64,000 nucleotides of DNA from Planctomycetota bacterium (GCA_016709875.1 JADJLZ010000006.1:1-64000); one strand, 5' to 3'; positions 41,288-53,350 are shown, counted from the stretch's first letter. Numbers and translations are program-made. Notes: a model not told the origin generated them from the sequence alone.

Positions 41288-41397
41288 AAGTACGCAGCAG
41301 CATTCGGCGCATGTGCACGCACTGCAAGATCATCCGCCGTCGTGGTCACGTGCGCGTGATCTGCACCGACCCCCGTCACAAGCAGCGCCAGGGCTGA
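41284..41397 (+). CDS. rpmJ: Ribosomal protein L36
   Basis: A 37-residue protein, MKVRSSIRRMCTHCKIIRRR onward, with the zinc ligands CxxC, a later Cys (VICTDP) and a His (RHKQ). This is the canonical zinc-binding L36. It overlaps infA by four bases and lies before rpsM, the standard order. Confidence 0.95.
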   Translation: MKVRSSIRRMCTHCKIIRRRGHVRVICTDPRHKQRQG

Positions 41398-41470
41398 GCC
41401 CGGCGCCCAAGAACACACACAAGAATGAACCCGCGCCCTACCACCGTCCGTCGAGCAAGGAACTGAGATC

Positions 41471-41854
41471 ATGCCGCGTGTCATCGGAGTCGACATCCCC
41501 CCGAACAAGCGCCTCGAGATCGCGCTGACGTACATCTACGGGATCGGCCACACCACGGCCGGCAAGATCTGCGAGCACCTCAAACTCGATCCGGGCATGA
41601 AGGCCCGCGACCTGAACGAAGAGCAGATCGCCGGGATCGCCAACTACGCGCAGAAGGAGTTCCCTGTCGAGGGCACTCTGCGCCGCCAGGTCGCCGCCGC
41701 GATCACGCGCTTGCGCGAGATCGGCTGCTACCGCGGCACGCGCCACCGTCGCGGTCTGCCGGTCCGCGGCCAGCGCACACGCACCAACGCGCGCATCCGC
41801 AAGGGCCCGCGCAAGACCGTCGCCGGCAAGAAGTCCGTCAAGGGCATGAAGTGA
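41471..41854 (+). CDS. rpsM: Ribosomal protein S13
   Basis: A 127-residue head protein contacting P-site tRNA and L5. MPRVIGVDIPPNKRLEIALT, YIYGIGHTTAGKIC, EIGCYRGTRHRRGLPVRGQR and TRTNARIRKGPRKTVAGKK are signatures. A typical alpha-operon gene, ten bases from rpsK. Confidence 0.97.
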   Translation: MPRVIGVDIPPNKRLEIALTYIYGIGHTTAGKICEHLKLDPGMKARDLNEEQIAGIANYAQKEFPVEGTLRRQVAAAITRLREIGCYRGTRHRRGLPVRGQRTRTNARIRKGPRKTVAGKKSVKGMK

Positions 41855-41864
41855 GAGACTGAAC

Positions 41865-42305
41865 ATGGCCAACGAAAAGCAACAAGGCGACAAGGACAAG
41901 GGCGCGGCCGAGGGCACCGCGCCGGTCAAGGCCCCCAAGGTCAAGAAGGGCAAGAAGGTCGACTCGCGTGGCGTGGCGCACGTGAAGGCCTCCTTCAACA
42001 ACACGATGGTCACCATGACCACCGTGCGCGGAGAGGTCATCTCGACCGGTTCGGCCGGCATCGTCGGCTTCAAGGGCACGCGCAAGAGCACGCCCTTCGC
42101 CGCCCAGCGCGCCGCCGAGCAGGCCTCGCAGATCGCGCAGCGCCTCGGCCTGCGCGAGGTCGAGGTCAAGGTCAAGGGAGCCGGCTCCGGCCGCGAGTCT
42201 GCGGTGCGCGCCATCGCCAACTCCGGTCTCAAGGTCATCTCCATCGAAGACGTCACGCCGCTCCCGCACAACGGCTGTCGCGCGCGCAAGCGCCGCCGCG
42301 TTTGA
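41865..42305 (+). CDS. rpsK: Ribosomal protein S11
   Basis: A 146-residue platform protein. The core (GVAHVKASFNNTMVTMTTVR, GFKGTRKSTPFAAQRAAE, PLPHNGCRARKRRRV) is normal. The N-terminus has a lysine/alanine-rich extension of about 25 residues (MANEKQQGDKDKGAAEG and following), longer than in E. coli. Confidence 0.96.
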   Translation: MANEKQQGDKDKGAAEGTAPVKAPKVKKGKKVDSRGVAHVKASFNNTMVTMTTVRGEVISTGSAGIVGFKGTRKSTPFAAQRAAEQASQIAQRLGLREVEVKVKGAGSGRESAVRAIANSGLKVISIEDVTPLPHNGCRARKRRRV

Positions 42306-42355
42306 TCCCGAGCGCGCCCGACCCCCAGAACAAACGCACAAGGAACTGAACCAGC

Positions 42356-42981
42356 ATGGCCCGTTGTATCGAGAACAAGTGCAAGCTCTGCCGCCGCGAG
42401 GGATGAAGCTCTTCCTCAAGGGACAGCGCTGCTTCACCGAGAAGTGCGCGGTTTCGCGCCGTGACTATCCGCCGGGTGTCCACGCGCAGAAGCGCGCGAA
42501 GGTCACCGAGTACGGCGTGCGCCTGCGCGAGAAGCAGAAGCTGAAGCGCATCTACGGCGTGCAGGAACGCCAGTTCAAGATCTACTTCAGCGAGGCGGAG
42601 CGCCTGAAGGGCAACACCGGCGAGAACCTCATGACGCTGCTCGAGCGCCGTCTCGACAACGTCGTGCTCTCGGCCGGCTTCTCGCTCTCGCGCAACCACG
42701 CGCGCCAGCTGATCAACCACGGCCACTTCCGCGTCAACGGACGCCGGGTCGACGTGGCCTCCTTCTGCGTGCGCCCGGGCGACGTCATCACGCCGGGCAC
42801 CGCAGAGAACACGCGCAAGATCGTCGGGGAGGCGCTCGAGGTGAACAAGAGCCAGCCCGTCCCCGGATGGCTCGCCGTCACCGCCGACACCCTTTCGGCC
42901 CGCGTCGTCGGCCTGCCGCGCCGCGAAGACGTCCCGCACCCGATCCAGGAACAGCTGATCATCGAACTCTGCTCGAAGTAG
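42356..42981 (+). CDS. rpsD: Ribosomal protein S4 (one frameshift)
   Basis: The ATG at 42356, behind AAGGA, opens MARCIENKCKLCRREG, the zinc-binding N-terminus of S4, but meets TGA at 42404-42406. The remainder (MKLFLKGQRCFTEKCAVSRR onward, KRIYGVQERQFKIYF, the S4 RNA-binding domain ARQLINHGHFRVNGRRV) is in another frame from 42403. One extra G in the run 42400-42402 (GAGGGGATG) fuses the two into an uninterrupted S4 of about 208 residues. S4 is a primary 16S-binding and accuracy protein. An annotation starting at the internal ATG would lose the first cysteine pair. Confidence 0.9.
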
Positions 42982-42989
42982 GACCCTGA

Positions 42990-43012
42990 CCGCGGGCTGA
43001 ACACTCCCGCGG
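42990..43012 (+). promoter_or_regulatory. Hairpin between rpsD and rpoA
   Basis: CCGCGGG (42990-42996) pairs with CCCGCGG (43006-43012) around a nine-base loop, just after the rpsD stop. No T tract follows. It may be a partial terminator or processing site in the 121-base leader of rpoA. Confidence 0.4.
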
Positions 43013-43102
43013 CGCGAAACGGCTCACGGTTGGCCGGTCGCGTCGCGGGTGCAGAGAGCCCGGATCCAGGTCGCGAGCAGTCACCCAACCGGAGAAGAAC
43101 CC

Positions 43103-44104
43103 ATGCGCATTCGTTGGCGGAATTTCGAGCTGCCCAGCAAGGTCCAGCCCGACCCCGAAACACTCACCAGCACCTACGGCCGCTTCCACATCGAGCCCTT
43201 CGAGCGTGGCTTCGGCCAGACCATTGGCAACGGCCTGCGCCGTGTGCTGCTGTCCTCGATCGAGGGGACCGCGGTCGCGCTGGTCAAGATCGAGGGTGCG
43301 AACCACGAGTTCGACACGCTCGACGGCGTCTACGAGGACGTCACGGACATCATCCTCAACCTGAAGCGCCTGCGCGTGCAGTACTCGGGCCAGAACGAGA
43401 TCGTCTGCCGCATCCAGAAGAACGGCAAGGGCGAGGTCACGGGCGCGGACGTGCAGTGCGACGGAGACGCCAAGGTCTCGAACCCCGAGATGCACATCTG
43501 CACGGTCACGAAGGACCGCAAGTTCAACGCGGAACTCGTCGTGCGCCGCGGCCGCGGCTACATCCCTTCCGAGGAGAACAGCAGCGAGACGATGGCGCTG
43601 GGGACGATCCCGGTCGACTCGATCTTCTCGCCGGTGCACCGCGTGCGCTACTCGATCGAGGCCACGCGCGTGGGCAAGCTCACCAACTACGACCGCCTGG
43701 TGCTCGAGATCTGGACCGACGGCACGATCACGCCCGAGCTGGCGCTGGTCGAGTCGGCCAAGATCTACCGCCGCCACCTGAACCCCTTCGTGCTCTTCGG
43801 CTCGAGCCGCGACGAGTTCCCGGTCGCCTCCGATCCGACGACCTCCGACTTCAACCAGCGCAACCGCGAGGCCACGATCGTCGGGACCGTGCTCTCGATG
43901 CCGATCTCGGAGCTCGAGCTCTCGGTGCGCGCGCGCAACTGCCTGGACGGTGCCAACATCCGCACCCTGCAGGACCTCGTGACGCTCAGCGAGAACGAGG
44001 TCATGAGCCTCAAGAACCTGGGCAAGACCAGCCTGACCGAGATCAAGACCAAGCTCGCCGAGCGCGGTCTGTCGCTCGGCATGCAGGCCCCGGCCGCCAG
44101 CTAG
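43103..44104 (+). CDS. rpoA: RNA polymerase alpha subunit
   Basis: A 333-residue subunit. The N-terminal domain has FERGFGQTIGNGLRRVLLSS and VHRVRYSIEATRVG. The C-terminal domain (about 245-325: ELELSVRARNCLDGANIRTL, LKNLGKTSLTEIKTKLAERG) binds UP elements and activators. The start at 43103 is supported by GGAGAAG eight bases upstream; an in-frame ATG 18 codons earlier lacks conservation. rplQ follows. Confidence 0.98.
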   Translation: MRIRWRNFELPSKVQPDPETLTSTYGRFHIEPFERGFGQTIGNGLRRVLLSSIEGTAVALVKIEGANHEFDTLDGVYEDVTDIILNLKRLRVQYSGQNEIVCRIQKNGKGEVTGADVQCDGDAKVSNPEMHICTVTKDRKFNAELVVRRGRGYIPSEENSSETMALGTIPVDSIFSPVHRVRYSIEATRVGKLTNYDRLVLEIWTDGTITPELALVESAKIYRRHLNPFVLFGSSRDEFPVASDPTTSDFNQRNREATIVGTVLSMPISELELSVRARNCLDGANIRTLQDLVTLSENEVMSLKNLGKTSLTEIKTKLAERGLSLGMQAPAAS

Positions 44105-44167
44105 ACTCCAGCACCCGCCGAAGAAGCCAAGAAACCGACTGCAGAAGAGAGACCGAGGAAGAATCCG

Positions 44168-44569
44168 ATGAGACACCGTTGTGCAGGCAACCGGCTGGGT
44201 CGAACGACCTCGCACCGCATCGCGATGACGCGCAACATGGCGAATTCCGTCGTGCTGCACGAGCGCATCATCACCACCCTGGCGAAAGCCAAGGCCATCA
44301 AGCCCTTCGTGGAGAAGCTGGTCACGCTGGCCCGCAAGGACACGACCCCGAATCGTCGCGCCGTTTTCGCGGAGCTGAACGACAAGGAATCGGTGAAGAA
44401 GCTCTTCGCCGTGATCGGGCCGCGCTTCGCGAAGCGGGACGGCGGCTACTGCCGCATCCTGAAGCTCTCGAAGCCGCGCCTGGGCGACAATGGCGCACGC
44501 GCGATCCTCGAGTTCGTCGAGCGCACGCCCAAGGAAAAGGCCGAGCCGGTCGCCGAGAGCGCCGCGTAG
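44168..44569 (+). CDS. rplQ: Ribosomal protein L17
   Basis: A 133-residue exit-tunnel protein that closes the alpha operon. MRHRCAGNRLGRTTSHRIAM, NMANSVVLHERIITTLAKAK and the C-terminal RDGGYCRILKLSKPRLGDN are typical. A weak GC hairpin (CCCGC 44585-44589 / GCGGG 44597-44601) lies in the 39-base gap before the convergent histidine kinase gene and may end both transcripts. Confidence 0.96.
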   Translation: MRHRCAGNRLGRTTSHRIAMTRNMANSVVLHERIITTLAKAKAIKPFVEKLVTLARKDTTPNRRAVFAELNDKESVKKLFAVIGPRFAKRDGGYCRILKLSKPRLGDNGARAILEFVERTPKEKAEPVAESAA

Positions 44570-44608
44570 GCCTGATCGCGAGCCCCCGCCGCTGACGCGG
44601 GAGCGAAA

Positions 44609-47055
<2,447 letters not shown>

Positions 47056-47059
<4 letters not shown>

Positions 47060-47700
47060 CGGTCGTCCACCTTCTTGCGCGTCTGGACCACGCGCGCGAG
47101 CTTGATCAGCTCCGAGGAGAGCTCGAGCCGGACTGCACGCAGCACCTCAGGATTGACGGCGACGTGCAGCTTCGAGTTCTCGAAGTACAGCGCGACACCG
47201 GCTCCGTTCTCGGCCGCGGCGATGCTCTCGCCCACGATCAGCACGGGCTTGCCCGCGTAGTGTTCCACCAGCTTCGGCATCTGCTCCTCTTCCGCGACAG
47301 GGACGAAGAGGATCTGGCACTCCTCGAGGTCCTCCAGGCCGGGGAAGCGCAAAGCGCGGAAGGGGTGCGTGCCGAGCTTCTTCGAGCGCAGCGCGTCGTC
47401 GAGCCGGCCGCCGAGCGGGTCCACGCCGAAGACGGCGATGCGCAACGGCGCGTCCTTCGATCCGAGGATCGACTCGGGCCATTTGACGTAGGTAGCGGTC
47501 TTGTAGATCGCAGCGGATGTGACCTCGCGCGGATCGGTCGTGATCAAGACCGGGGCCGGGGGCGTATCTGCGGCGGCGGCCGACGCACCCAGCATCGCGG
47601 ACCCGCAGAGGAGCGCGACGCACACGAATGCCCAGGCGAGCGCCTGCGCGGGGCGCGAGGTGGGCCAGCGAGGGCCGGTGAGGTGGGCCGGTGCGAGCAC
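47056..47700 (-). CDS. YfiR-like periplasmic protein (DUF4154)
   Basis: A 214-residue exported protein. An N-terminal hydrophobic signal (about 18-43, ending SAAAAD) precedes the YfiR fold: AAIYKTATYVKWPES, LRIAVFGVDPLGG, CQILFVPVAEEE, KPVLIVGES and VALYFENSKLHVAVNPEVLR. In Pseudomonas YfiR represses a membrane diguanylate cyclase; homologues are often encoded beside hybrid kinases and TonB receptors, as here. It starts at GTG 47700, four bases after the receptor stop, and overlaps the kinase start, so it is probably a periplasmic input for that kinase. Confidence 0.85.
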
Positions 47701-47704
47701 TCGC

Positions 47705-49702
47705 TCAGAAGCTCCAGGAGGCTCGCAGATAGAGCGCCGTGTCGACGCGGTTGGACGGATTGAACGTGCTCGGCCCGAACTCCATCCCGTCGTCGTGGAA
47801 CAGGTTCTGCAGACCGAGCGAGAAGGTGCGCTGCGCGTCCGGCCGGTAGTCGAGGCTGACGTCGGCGCGCCAGTAGGCGGGGACCGAATCCGTCGTGAGT
47901 CGATCGGTCCACGAGAGCGCGCACTGCGTGCTGAAGTGCTCGTCGAAGTCGCGCTGCAGGCTCAGGCGCACCTGGTTCTGGGGTGTCTTTCCCTCGGGGT
48001 CGCGCACGTCGGGCGCCACGGATCCGCGCGGATCGACCTGCGTCTTCTGCGCGGTCCAGGCGAGCGAGAGGCGCGTCTCCTCGGCCGGCGTCCACTCCGT
48101 CGCGAGCTCGAAGCCGTAGGCGTTGGCCGAGGGCATGTTGGTCGCCGTGAGCGGCACGATCAGGTCCGTTCCGGAGACGAAGGGCGTGCCGGGCTCGTAG
48201 AAGATCAGGTCGGAGTAGTGGTGCAGGTAGACCGTCGCATCGAAGGAGACGTGCTCGCTCGGCCGCACGCGGTAGCCCAGCTGCAGCGCGTCGAGCGTCT
48301 CGGGCTCGACGTTGCGGTCGCCGATGTACTCGTACACCTCGTCGGGCGCCCCGGGAACGATCGCGAAAACCGCGCGCAGGTCCTGTTCCGCCTGCGAGGG
48401 CGTGCGTACCGCGCGCGAGACGCTGGCCCACCAGGTCTGGCGCTCGCTGGGGGTGTAGAGCACCCGCAGGTCAGGCTGCAGGTTCCAGCCGGCGTAGTCG
48501 TCGTGCTCGAGCTTGGCCCCTGCGACGAGCTTCCAGCGCTCGGGTTCGAGCACGATCTCGTCCTGCGCGAAGGCACTGAAGACCGAGTCGAAGCGGCGGT
48601 CGTCGCGCCAGGCGATCTGGAACGAGTCCTCGGTCGCGCTGTACGAGCCGCGCAGCGCAGCGCCGTAGGTGAAATCCTGCCGGTCCGACAAGGGCTGGCG
48701 CCGCTGGTAGTCGAAGCCCGCGCTGGTGCGCTCCTCGCCGAAGACCAAGAGCCTGCGGCTCTGGTGGTCGAGGTAGCCCAGGATCGAGGCCTCGTCGCGT
48801 TCGCCGAAACGGTGTGTCCAGCGCGACTGCAGGTTGGCGCCCCACACATCGGTCGGTGCGGCGCCGACGAAGGAGTACTGCGGCGCGGGCACGGCGACGT
48901 CCACCTTGCCGTCCACGAAGCCGTTGTAGGCATCGCCCCACAGCGTCCAGTCGTCGTGCTCGGTGAGCGAGCGGTCGACGCGGAAGCCGGCGTGGAACAG
49001 ATCCCACTCGTCGCTCCCGTCTCCGCCCGCGGCGTCGTCGAGTGGCCCGTGGTTCGAGTACGACATCCACGCGCGCCAGTGGCCGTCCTCGAGCTCGCCG
49101 CCGTGGCGCAGGTAGCCGAGGAATCGGTCGTAGGTGCCGATCGTCACGCTCGCACGCTCGCCCTGTGTGCTCGCGGCGGGCTTGGTGATGATGTTGATGA
49201 TGCCGTTGACCGCGTTCGCGCCCCACAGCGCGGCGCCCGGTCCGCGGATCACTTCGATGCGCTCGATGTCGTCGAGCGGGACATCGAGCGTGTCCCACCA
49301 AGTGCCGGAGAACAGCGGCGTGTAGACGCTCTTGCCGTCGACGAGCACGAGCAGCGAGTTCGCGAACTGGCCGTTGAAGCCGCGGATCGAGACCGCCCAG
49401 CGGTTGGAGTCCAATCGCGCGACGCTGACACCGGGCACGCCGCGCAGCGCCTCGGGGATCGAGGTCGCGCCCGAGCGCCGGATCTCGTCGGCGCTGAGCA
49501 CGAAGATCGCCGCCGGCGTCTTCCAGAGCGAGGTCTCGTGGCGCGCAGCCGAGGTCACGACGACTTCGACATTCATCAGCTCTTCGAGCGAGAGCTCCGT
49601 CAGGTCGCGCTGCGGCGGATCGCCGGGCGGGTCCTGCGCGGGGAGGGGCGCCTGCAGGAGAGCTGCGCAGAACAGCGCTCCGATGGGTGCGGAGATGGAC
49701 AT
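47705..49702 (-). CDS. TonB-dependent outer-membrane receptor
   Basis: A 665-residue protein. Signal peptide (MSISAPIGALFCAALLQAPL, to about 23), then LTELSLEELMNVEVVVTSAA, typical of the FecA/CirA-like group. The plug domain (about 50-165) has SIPEALRGVPGVSVAR, IRGFNGQFANSLLVLVDG and IERIEVIRGPGAALWGANAV. A 22-strand-type barrel ends in aromatic SWSF. The ligand is unknown; no transport genes are adjacent. It is the first gene of the receptor-YfiR-kinase unit, 167 bases downstream of dnaE, and its leader contains a nested hairpin. Confidence 0.93.
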   Translation of the reverse strand: MSISAPIGALFCAALLQAPLPAQDPPGDPPQRDLTELSLEELMNVEVVVTSAARHETSLWKTPAAIFVLSADEIRRSGATSIPEALRGVPGVSVARLDSNRWAVSIRGFNGQFANSLLVLVDGKSVYTPLFSGTWWDTLDVPLDDIERIEVIRGPGAALWGANAVNGIINIITKPAASTQGERASVTIGTYDRFLGYLRHGGELEDGHWRAWMSYSNHGPLDDAAGGDGSDEWDLFHAGFRVDRSLTEHDDWTLWGDAYNGFVDGKVDVAVPAPQYSFVGAAPTDVWGANLQSRWTHRFGERDEASILGYLDHQSRRLLVFGEERTSAGFDYQRRQPLSDRQDFTYGAALRGSYSATEDSFQIAWRDDRRFDSVFSAFAQDEIVLEPERWKLVAGAKLEHDDYAGWNLQPDLRVLYTPSERQTWWASVSRAVRTPSQAEQDLRAVFAIVPGAPDEVYEYIGDRNVEPETLDALQLGYRVRPSEHVSFDATVYLHHYSDLIFYEPGTPFVSGTDLIVPLTATNMPSANAYGFELATEWTPAEETRLSLAWTAQKTQVDPRGSVAPDVRDPEGKTPQNQVRLSLQRDFDEHFSTQCALSWTDRLTTDSVPAYWRADVSLDYRPDAQRTFSLGLQNLFHDDGMEFGPSTFNPSNRVDTALYLRASWSF

Positions 49703-49755
49703 GCTGACGGAGTTCTCGGCCGGGAAGCCTCGCTGGCGATCACGGTGGGGGGAGC

Positions 49756-49818
49756 GCGGGAGCAACGGCTCTGGTGATCGGCAAATCCCAGAGCCCAACC
49801 GGTGAAAAAACCTCCCGC
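49756..49818 (-). ncRNA. Nested-hairpin leader element upstream of the TonB receptor gene
   Basis: Read on the reverse strand, GCGGGAG (49818-49812) pairs with CTCCCGC (49762-49756), enclosing a second perfect eight-pair stem (49795-49788 with 49774-49767). The inner loop is 13 bases and the internal loop is asymmetric, with a T6 tract on its 5' side. It lies 54 bases before the receptor ATG. It does not match the cobalamin or cyclic-di-GMP riboswitch cores I know. A cis-regulatory RNA or a dnaE terminator are the options. Confidence 0.4.
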
Positions 49819-49869
49819 AGAGCAGACGGCTACGCCCGAGTGCACCTAGGTGCGCTGGACGCGTGGGCC

Positions 49870-52800
49870 TTACACCCGCGCCAGGCGTACGCGTCCGCGC
49901 CCGAGCAGCGCGTCCACTTCCTGGGCGAACGGAGCGCTGATCGACACCGACCACTCCGGCCCAGCCTTGACGCGCCGCACGCGGCCGTCGGCTCCGCGCA
50001 CCGAGAGGTACACCGGCCGGGCTCCGCGGTGGCGCGCGATCGTGCTCTTCAAATCCTCGAGCAAGTGCGAATCCGATTCCTCGATCGCGACGAGGATGCC
50101 GCCCTGGAAACGAGCGATGGCCTCGTCGACCGAGAGCACCTCGTCGAGCAGCAGCGCGGGCTCCTCGCTGTCGGCCTCGAGCTTTCCGCGCACGACGACG
50201 ATCGCGCCGTCCTCGATCTTGTCGCGCTGCTCCTCGTAGGTGCGCGGGAAGCAGGTCACGCCGACGGAGCCGCGCAGGTCCTCGAGCCGGAAGCGCGCCA
50301 TCTTCTTGCCCTGCAGCTTGCCGGTCTTCACGACCAGCTCGCTCTTGGAGAGGATCAGGCCGGCGAGCGTCACCTCGCTGCCGCCCGAGAGGTTCGAGAG
50401 CTCGTCCATGCGCGTGCTCGAGAGCAGCGTCAACAGGCCGGCGCGCTCCTCGAGCGGGTGGCCCGAGAGGTAGAAGCCGAGCACTTCGTATTCGGCGCGC
50501 AGCGTGTCCTGCTTGGTCCAGCCCTTCGTGTCGTCGATGCCGTCCGAACGCGGCGCCGCGGCCCGGGCGGGTTCGGCAGCGAGTTCGAACAGTCCGCCTT
50601 GGCCGCTCTTGCGGTCGGCGGTCGCGCGCGCGGCGTCGACCAGCGCGCTCTCGAGCGCGGCGAGCACGGCGCCGCGGTTGTGTCCGGTCGAGTCGAAGCA
50701 GCCAGCCTTGATCAGTGCCTCGAGGTTGGTCTTGCCGACCTCGTGCGGGTCGATTTCGCCGCACACTTCGTGCAGCGAGAGCGGCGCGTTCTTCGCGCGC
50801 ACGCGCTCGCGTGCGGCGATCAGCGCCTGGATCGCCTTCTCGCCGGTGCCCTTGATCGCGCCGAAGCCAAAGCGCAGGCCCTGGCCCTCGAGCGAGAACT
50901 CCCAGGTGCTCGAGCCGATCTCCGGCGGCAGCATGGCGATCTGCGCCTTGCTCGCGTCGTCGACGAAGGCCTTGACCTTGTCGGAGTCGCTCATTTCGCA
51001 CGAGAGGTTCGCGGCCAGGAACGCAGCGCGGTGGTTGGCCTTCAGGTAGGCCGTCTGGTAGGTCAGCACGGCGTAGGCGGTCGAGTGCGACTTGTTGAAG
51101 CCGTAGCCGCCGAACTTGACGATGTTGTCCCAGGTCTCGCGCGCGACGTTCTCCGCGCAGCCGTTGGCCACCGCGCCTTCGACGAAGTGCGCGGCGAACT
51201 TCTCCATGATCTCGGGCTTCTTCTTGCCCATCGCCTTGCGCAGGTTGTCGGCTTCGTTGAGCGAGAAGCTGCCCAGCGCGTTCGAGATCAGCATCACCTG
51301 TTCCTGGTAGACGATGCAGCCGTAGGTGTCGCGCAGGATCGGCTCGATCGAGGGGTGCGGGTAGCTGATCGGCTCTTCGCCGTGCTTGCGGCGCGTGAAC
51401 ATCTCGACCATGCCCGACTCGAGCGGGCCCGGCCGGTAGAGCGCCAGGATCGCGATCAGGTCCTCGAAGCAGTCGGGCTTGATGCGCGCGAGCAGCTTGC
51501 GCATGCCCTCGGATTCGAGCTGGAAGACGCCCTCGGTGTCGCCCACGGCGAGCAGCGCGTAGGTGCGCTTGTCGCCCTCGGGCAGCGTGTCGAGGTCGGG
51601 TGCGACGAGGCCCTGCTTGGCGATGTTCTCGAGCGTCTTCTGCAGGATCGTCAGCGTGCGCAGCCCGAGGTAGTCCATCTTGAGCAGCCCGAGCTCCTCG
51701 AGTTGCGTCGCGGGCCACTGCGTGCAGACATCCGTGCCGTTCAGCGCGAGCGGCACGTACTCGACGATCGGGCGGTCGGCGATCACGACGCCGGCTGCGT
51801 GCGTCGAGATGTGGCGCGCAAGGCCCTCGAGTGGCGTCGCGAGCCGGAACAACTCGGCGAATTCGGGCCGCTCCTCGCGGATCGCGGCCAGGTCTGCGTC
51901 GGTCTTGAGCGCCTCCGCCAGGCTCGGCGCGTTGGGGCCCGAGGGCACCTTCTTCGCGATGCGGTCGACATCCTTCAGCGGCAGGTCCATCACGCGCCCG
52001 ATGTCGCGCACGACCGTGCGCGAGGCCATCGTCCCGAAGGTGACGATCTGCGCGACGTTCTCGGCGCCGTAGCGCGCTCGCGTGTACTCGAGCACCTTCT
52101 CGCGCCCGTCCTTGCAGAAGTCGATGTCGATGTCGGGCATCGAGATGCGCGAGCTGTTCAGGAAGCGCTCGAAGAGCAGGTCGTACTTGAGCGGGTCGAC
52201 CTTGGTGATCGAGAGCAGGTAGGCCACGATCGAGCCCGCCGCCGAACCGCGGCCCGGGCCGACCGGCACGCCGTTGGCGCGCGCCCACTGGATCAGGTCC
52301 CAGACGATCAGGAAGTACGAGACGAAGCCCAGCTTGCGGATGACTTCCTTCTCGTACTCCAGGCGCTTGCGCGCGCCCTCGTGCGCGGCGCCGTAGAGGC
52401 GCGTCAGGCCTGCCTCGAGCATGCGGTCGAAGAGCGCGTCGGCGCTCTCGCCCGTGTCGGGCACGAAGACCGGCAGGTGGTACTTGCCGAACTCGATCTC
52501 GAGGCTGACCTGGTCGGCGACGTCCTGGGTCGCCCGGATCGCGCCGGGCAGGTCCCGGAACATCTCGCCCATCTCCTCGCGCGTCTTGAAGAAGAGCGTG
52601 TCGGTCTCGAAGCGGAAGCGTTTGGCGTCGCTGCGCTTGGCGCCCGTGTTGATGCACAGGAGCATGTCCTGCGCCTGGCAATCCTCGTGGCGCAGGTAAT
52701 GGATGTCGTTGGTGGCGACGAGCGGGATGCCGGTGCGGCCGTGGATGCGCACGAGCGTCTCGTTGACGCGCGTCTGCAGGTCCAGGCCGTTGCGCTGCAA

Positions 52801-53331
52801 TTCGAGCCAGAAGTGCTCGGGCCCGAAGAGGTCGCGGAAACTCGTCGCGATGTCCTCGGCCTCGCGTTCGCGGTCGGTCAGCGAGAGCTGCGAGATCTCG
52901 CCCGCCAGGCAGCCCGAGAGGCAGGTCAGTCCCTGTGCGTACTGCGCCAGCAACTCGCGGTCGACGCGCGGGCGGAAGTGGTAGCCTTCGAGGTACGCGG
53001 CCGAAGCCAGGCGCAGCAGGTTCTTGTAGCCCTGCTGGTCGCGCGCGAGCAGCGTCAGGTGGTGGTAGCCGTTGCCCTTGGCCTTGCTGTGCGGCTCGTG
53101 GCGCGAGCGGCGCGCGATGTAGACCTCGCAACCCACGATGGGCTGGATGCCGGCCTTCTTGCAGCTCTGGTAGAGCTCGATCGCGCCGAACAGGTTGCCG
53201 TGGTCGGTCAGCGCGAGCGCGCGCTGACCGTCGGCGACACAGGCCTTGACCAGGTCGCCGATGCGATTGGCACCGTCGAGCAGGCTGTACTCGGAGTGCA
53301 CGTGGAGGTGGGCGAACTCCGGGGCGCTCAT
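49870..53331 (-). CDS. dnaE: DNA polymerase III alpha subunit
   Basis: An 1153-residue replicative polymerase. The N-terminal PHP domain begins HLHVHSEYSLLDG and keeps further metal ligands (TDHGNLFG, GCEVYIARR, TNDIHYLRHED). It is therefore probably an active proofreading-type PHP, unlike the degenerate E. coli one. The palm carries GPGRGSAAGSIVAYLL and the catalytic aspartates in MPDIDIDFCKDGRE; FGTMASRTVVRDIG and FNKSHSTAYAVLTYQTAYLK follow. A C-terminal OB-fold (about 985-1075) is present. It is 19 bases downstream of the carbamoyltransferase gene and likely shares its transcript. Confidence 0.97.
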   Translation of the reverse strand: MSAPEFAHLHVHSEYSLLDGANRIGDLVKACVADGQRALALTDHGNLFGAIELYQSCKKAGIQPIVGCEVYIARRSRHEPHSKAKGNGYHHLTLLARDQQGYKNLLRLASAAYLEGYHFRPRVDRELLAQYAQGLTCLSGCLAGEISQLSLTDREREAEDIATSFRDLFGPEHFWLELQRNGLDLQTRVNETLVRIHGRTGIPLVATNDIHYLRHEDCQAQDMLLCINTGAKRSDAKRFRFETDTLFFKTREEMGEMFRDLPGAIRATQDVADQVSLEIEFGKYHLPVFVPDTGESADALFDRMLEAGLTRLYGAAHEGARKRLEYEKEVIRKLGFVSYFLIVWDLIQWARANGVPVGPGRGSAAGSIVAYLLSITKVDPLKYDLLFERFLNSSRISMPDIDIDFCKDGREKVLEYTRARYGAENVAQIVTFGTMASRTVVRDIGRVMDLPLKDVDRIAKKVPSGPNAPSLAEALKTDADLAAIREERPEFAELFRLATPLEGLARHISTHAAGVVIADRPIVEYVPLALNGTDVCTQWPATQLEELGLLKMDYLGLRTLTILQKTLENIAKQGLVAPDLDTLPEGDKRTYALLAVGDTEGVFQLESEGMRKLLARIKPDCFEDLIAILALYRPGPLESGMVEMFTRRKHGEEPISYPHPSIEPILRDTYGCIVYQEQVMLISNALGSFSLNEADNLRKAMGKKKPEIMEKFAAHFVEGAVANGCAENVARETWDNIVKFGGYGFNKSHSTAYAVLTYQTAYLKANHRAAFLAANLSCEMSDSDKVKAFVDDASKAQIAMLPPEIGSSTWEFSLEGQGLRFGFGAIKGTGEKAIQALIAARERVRAKNAPLSLHEVCGEIDPHEVGKTNLEALIKAGCFDSTGHNRGAVLAALESALVDAARATADRKSGQGGLFELAAEPARAAAPRSDGIDDTKGWTKQDTLRAEYEVLGFYLSGHPLEERAGLLTLLSSTRMDELSNLSGGSEVTLAGLILSKSELVVKTGKLQGKKMARFRLEDLRGSVGVTCFPRTYEEQRDKIEDGAIVVVRGKLEADSEEPALLLDEVLSVDEAIARFQGGILVAIEESDSHLLEDLKSTIARHRGARPVYLSVRGADGRVRRVKAGPEWSVSISAPFAQEVDALLGRGRVRLARV

Positions 53332-53350
53332 GCTGCGATTTCCTCGCGCA

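Noticed and set aside
49703..49869. Cobalamin or cyclic-di-GMP riboswitch before the TonB receptor
   Set aside because: Neither the B12-box type core nor the GEMM core could be found; only the nested hairpin is supported.
47705..53131. One 1808-codon reverse-strand frame that seems to fuse dnaE and the TonB receptor
   Set aside because: Only the receptor part is in its true frame; the upstream part is a shadow frame of dnaE, whose real frame is 49870-53331. There is no real fusion.
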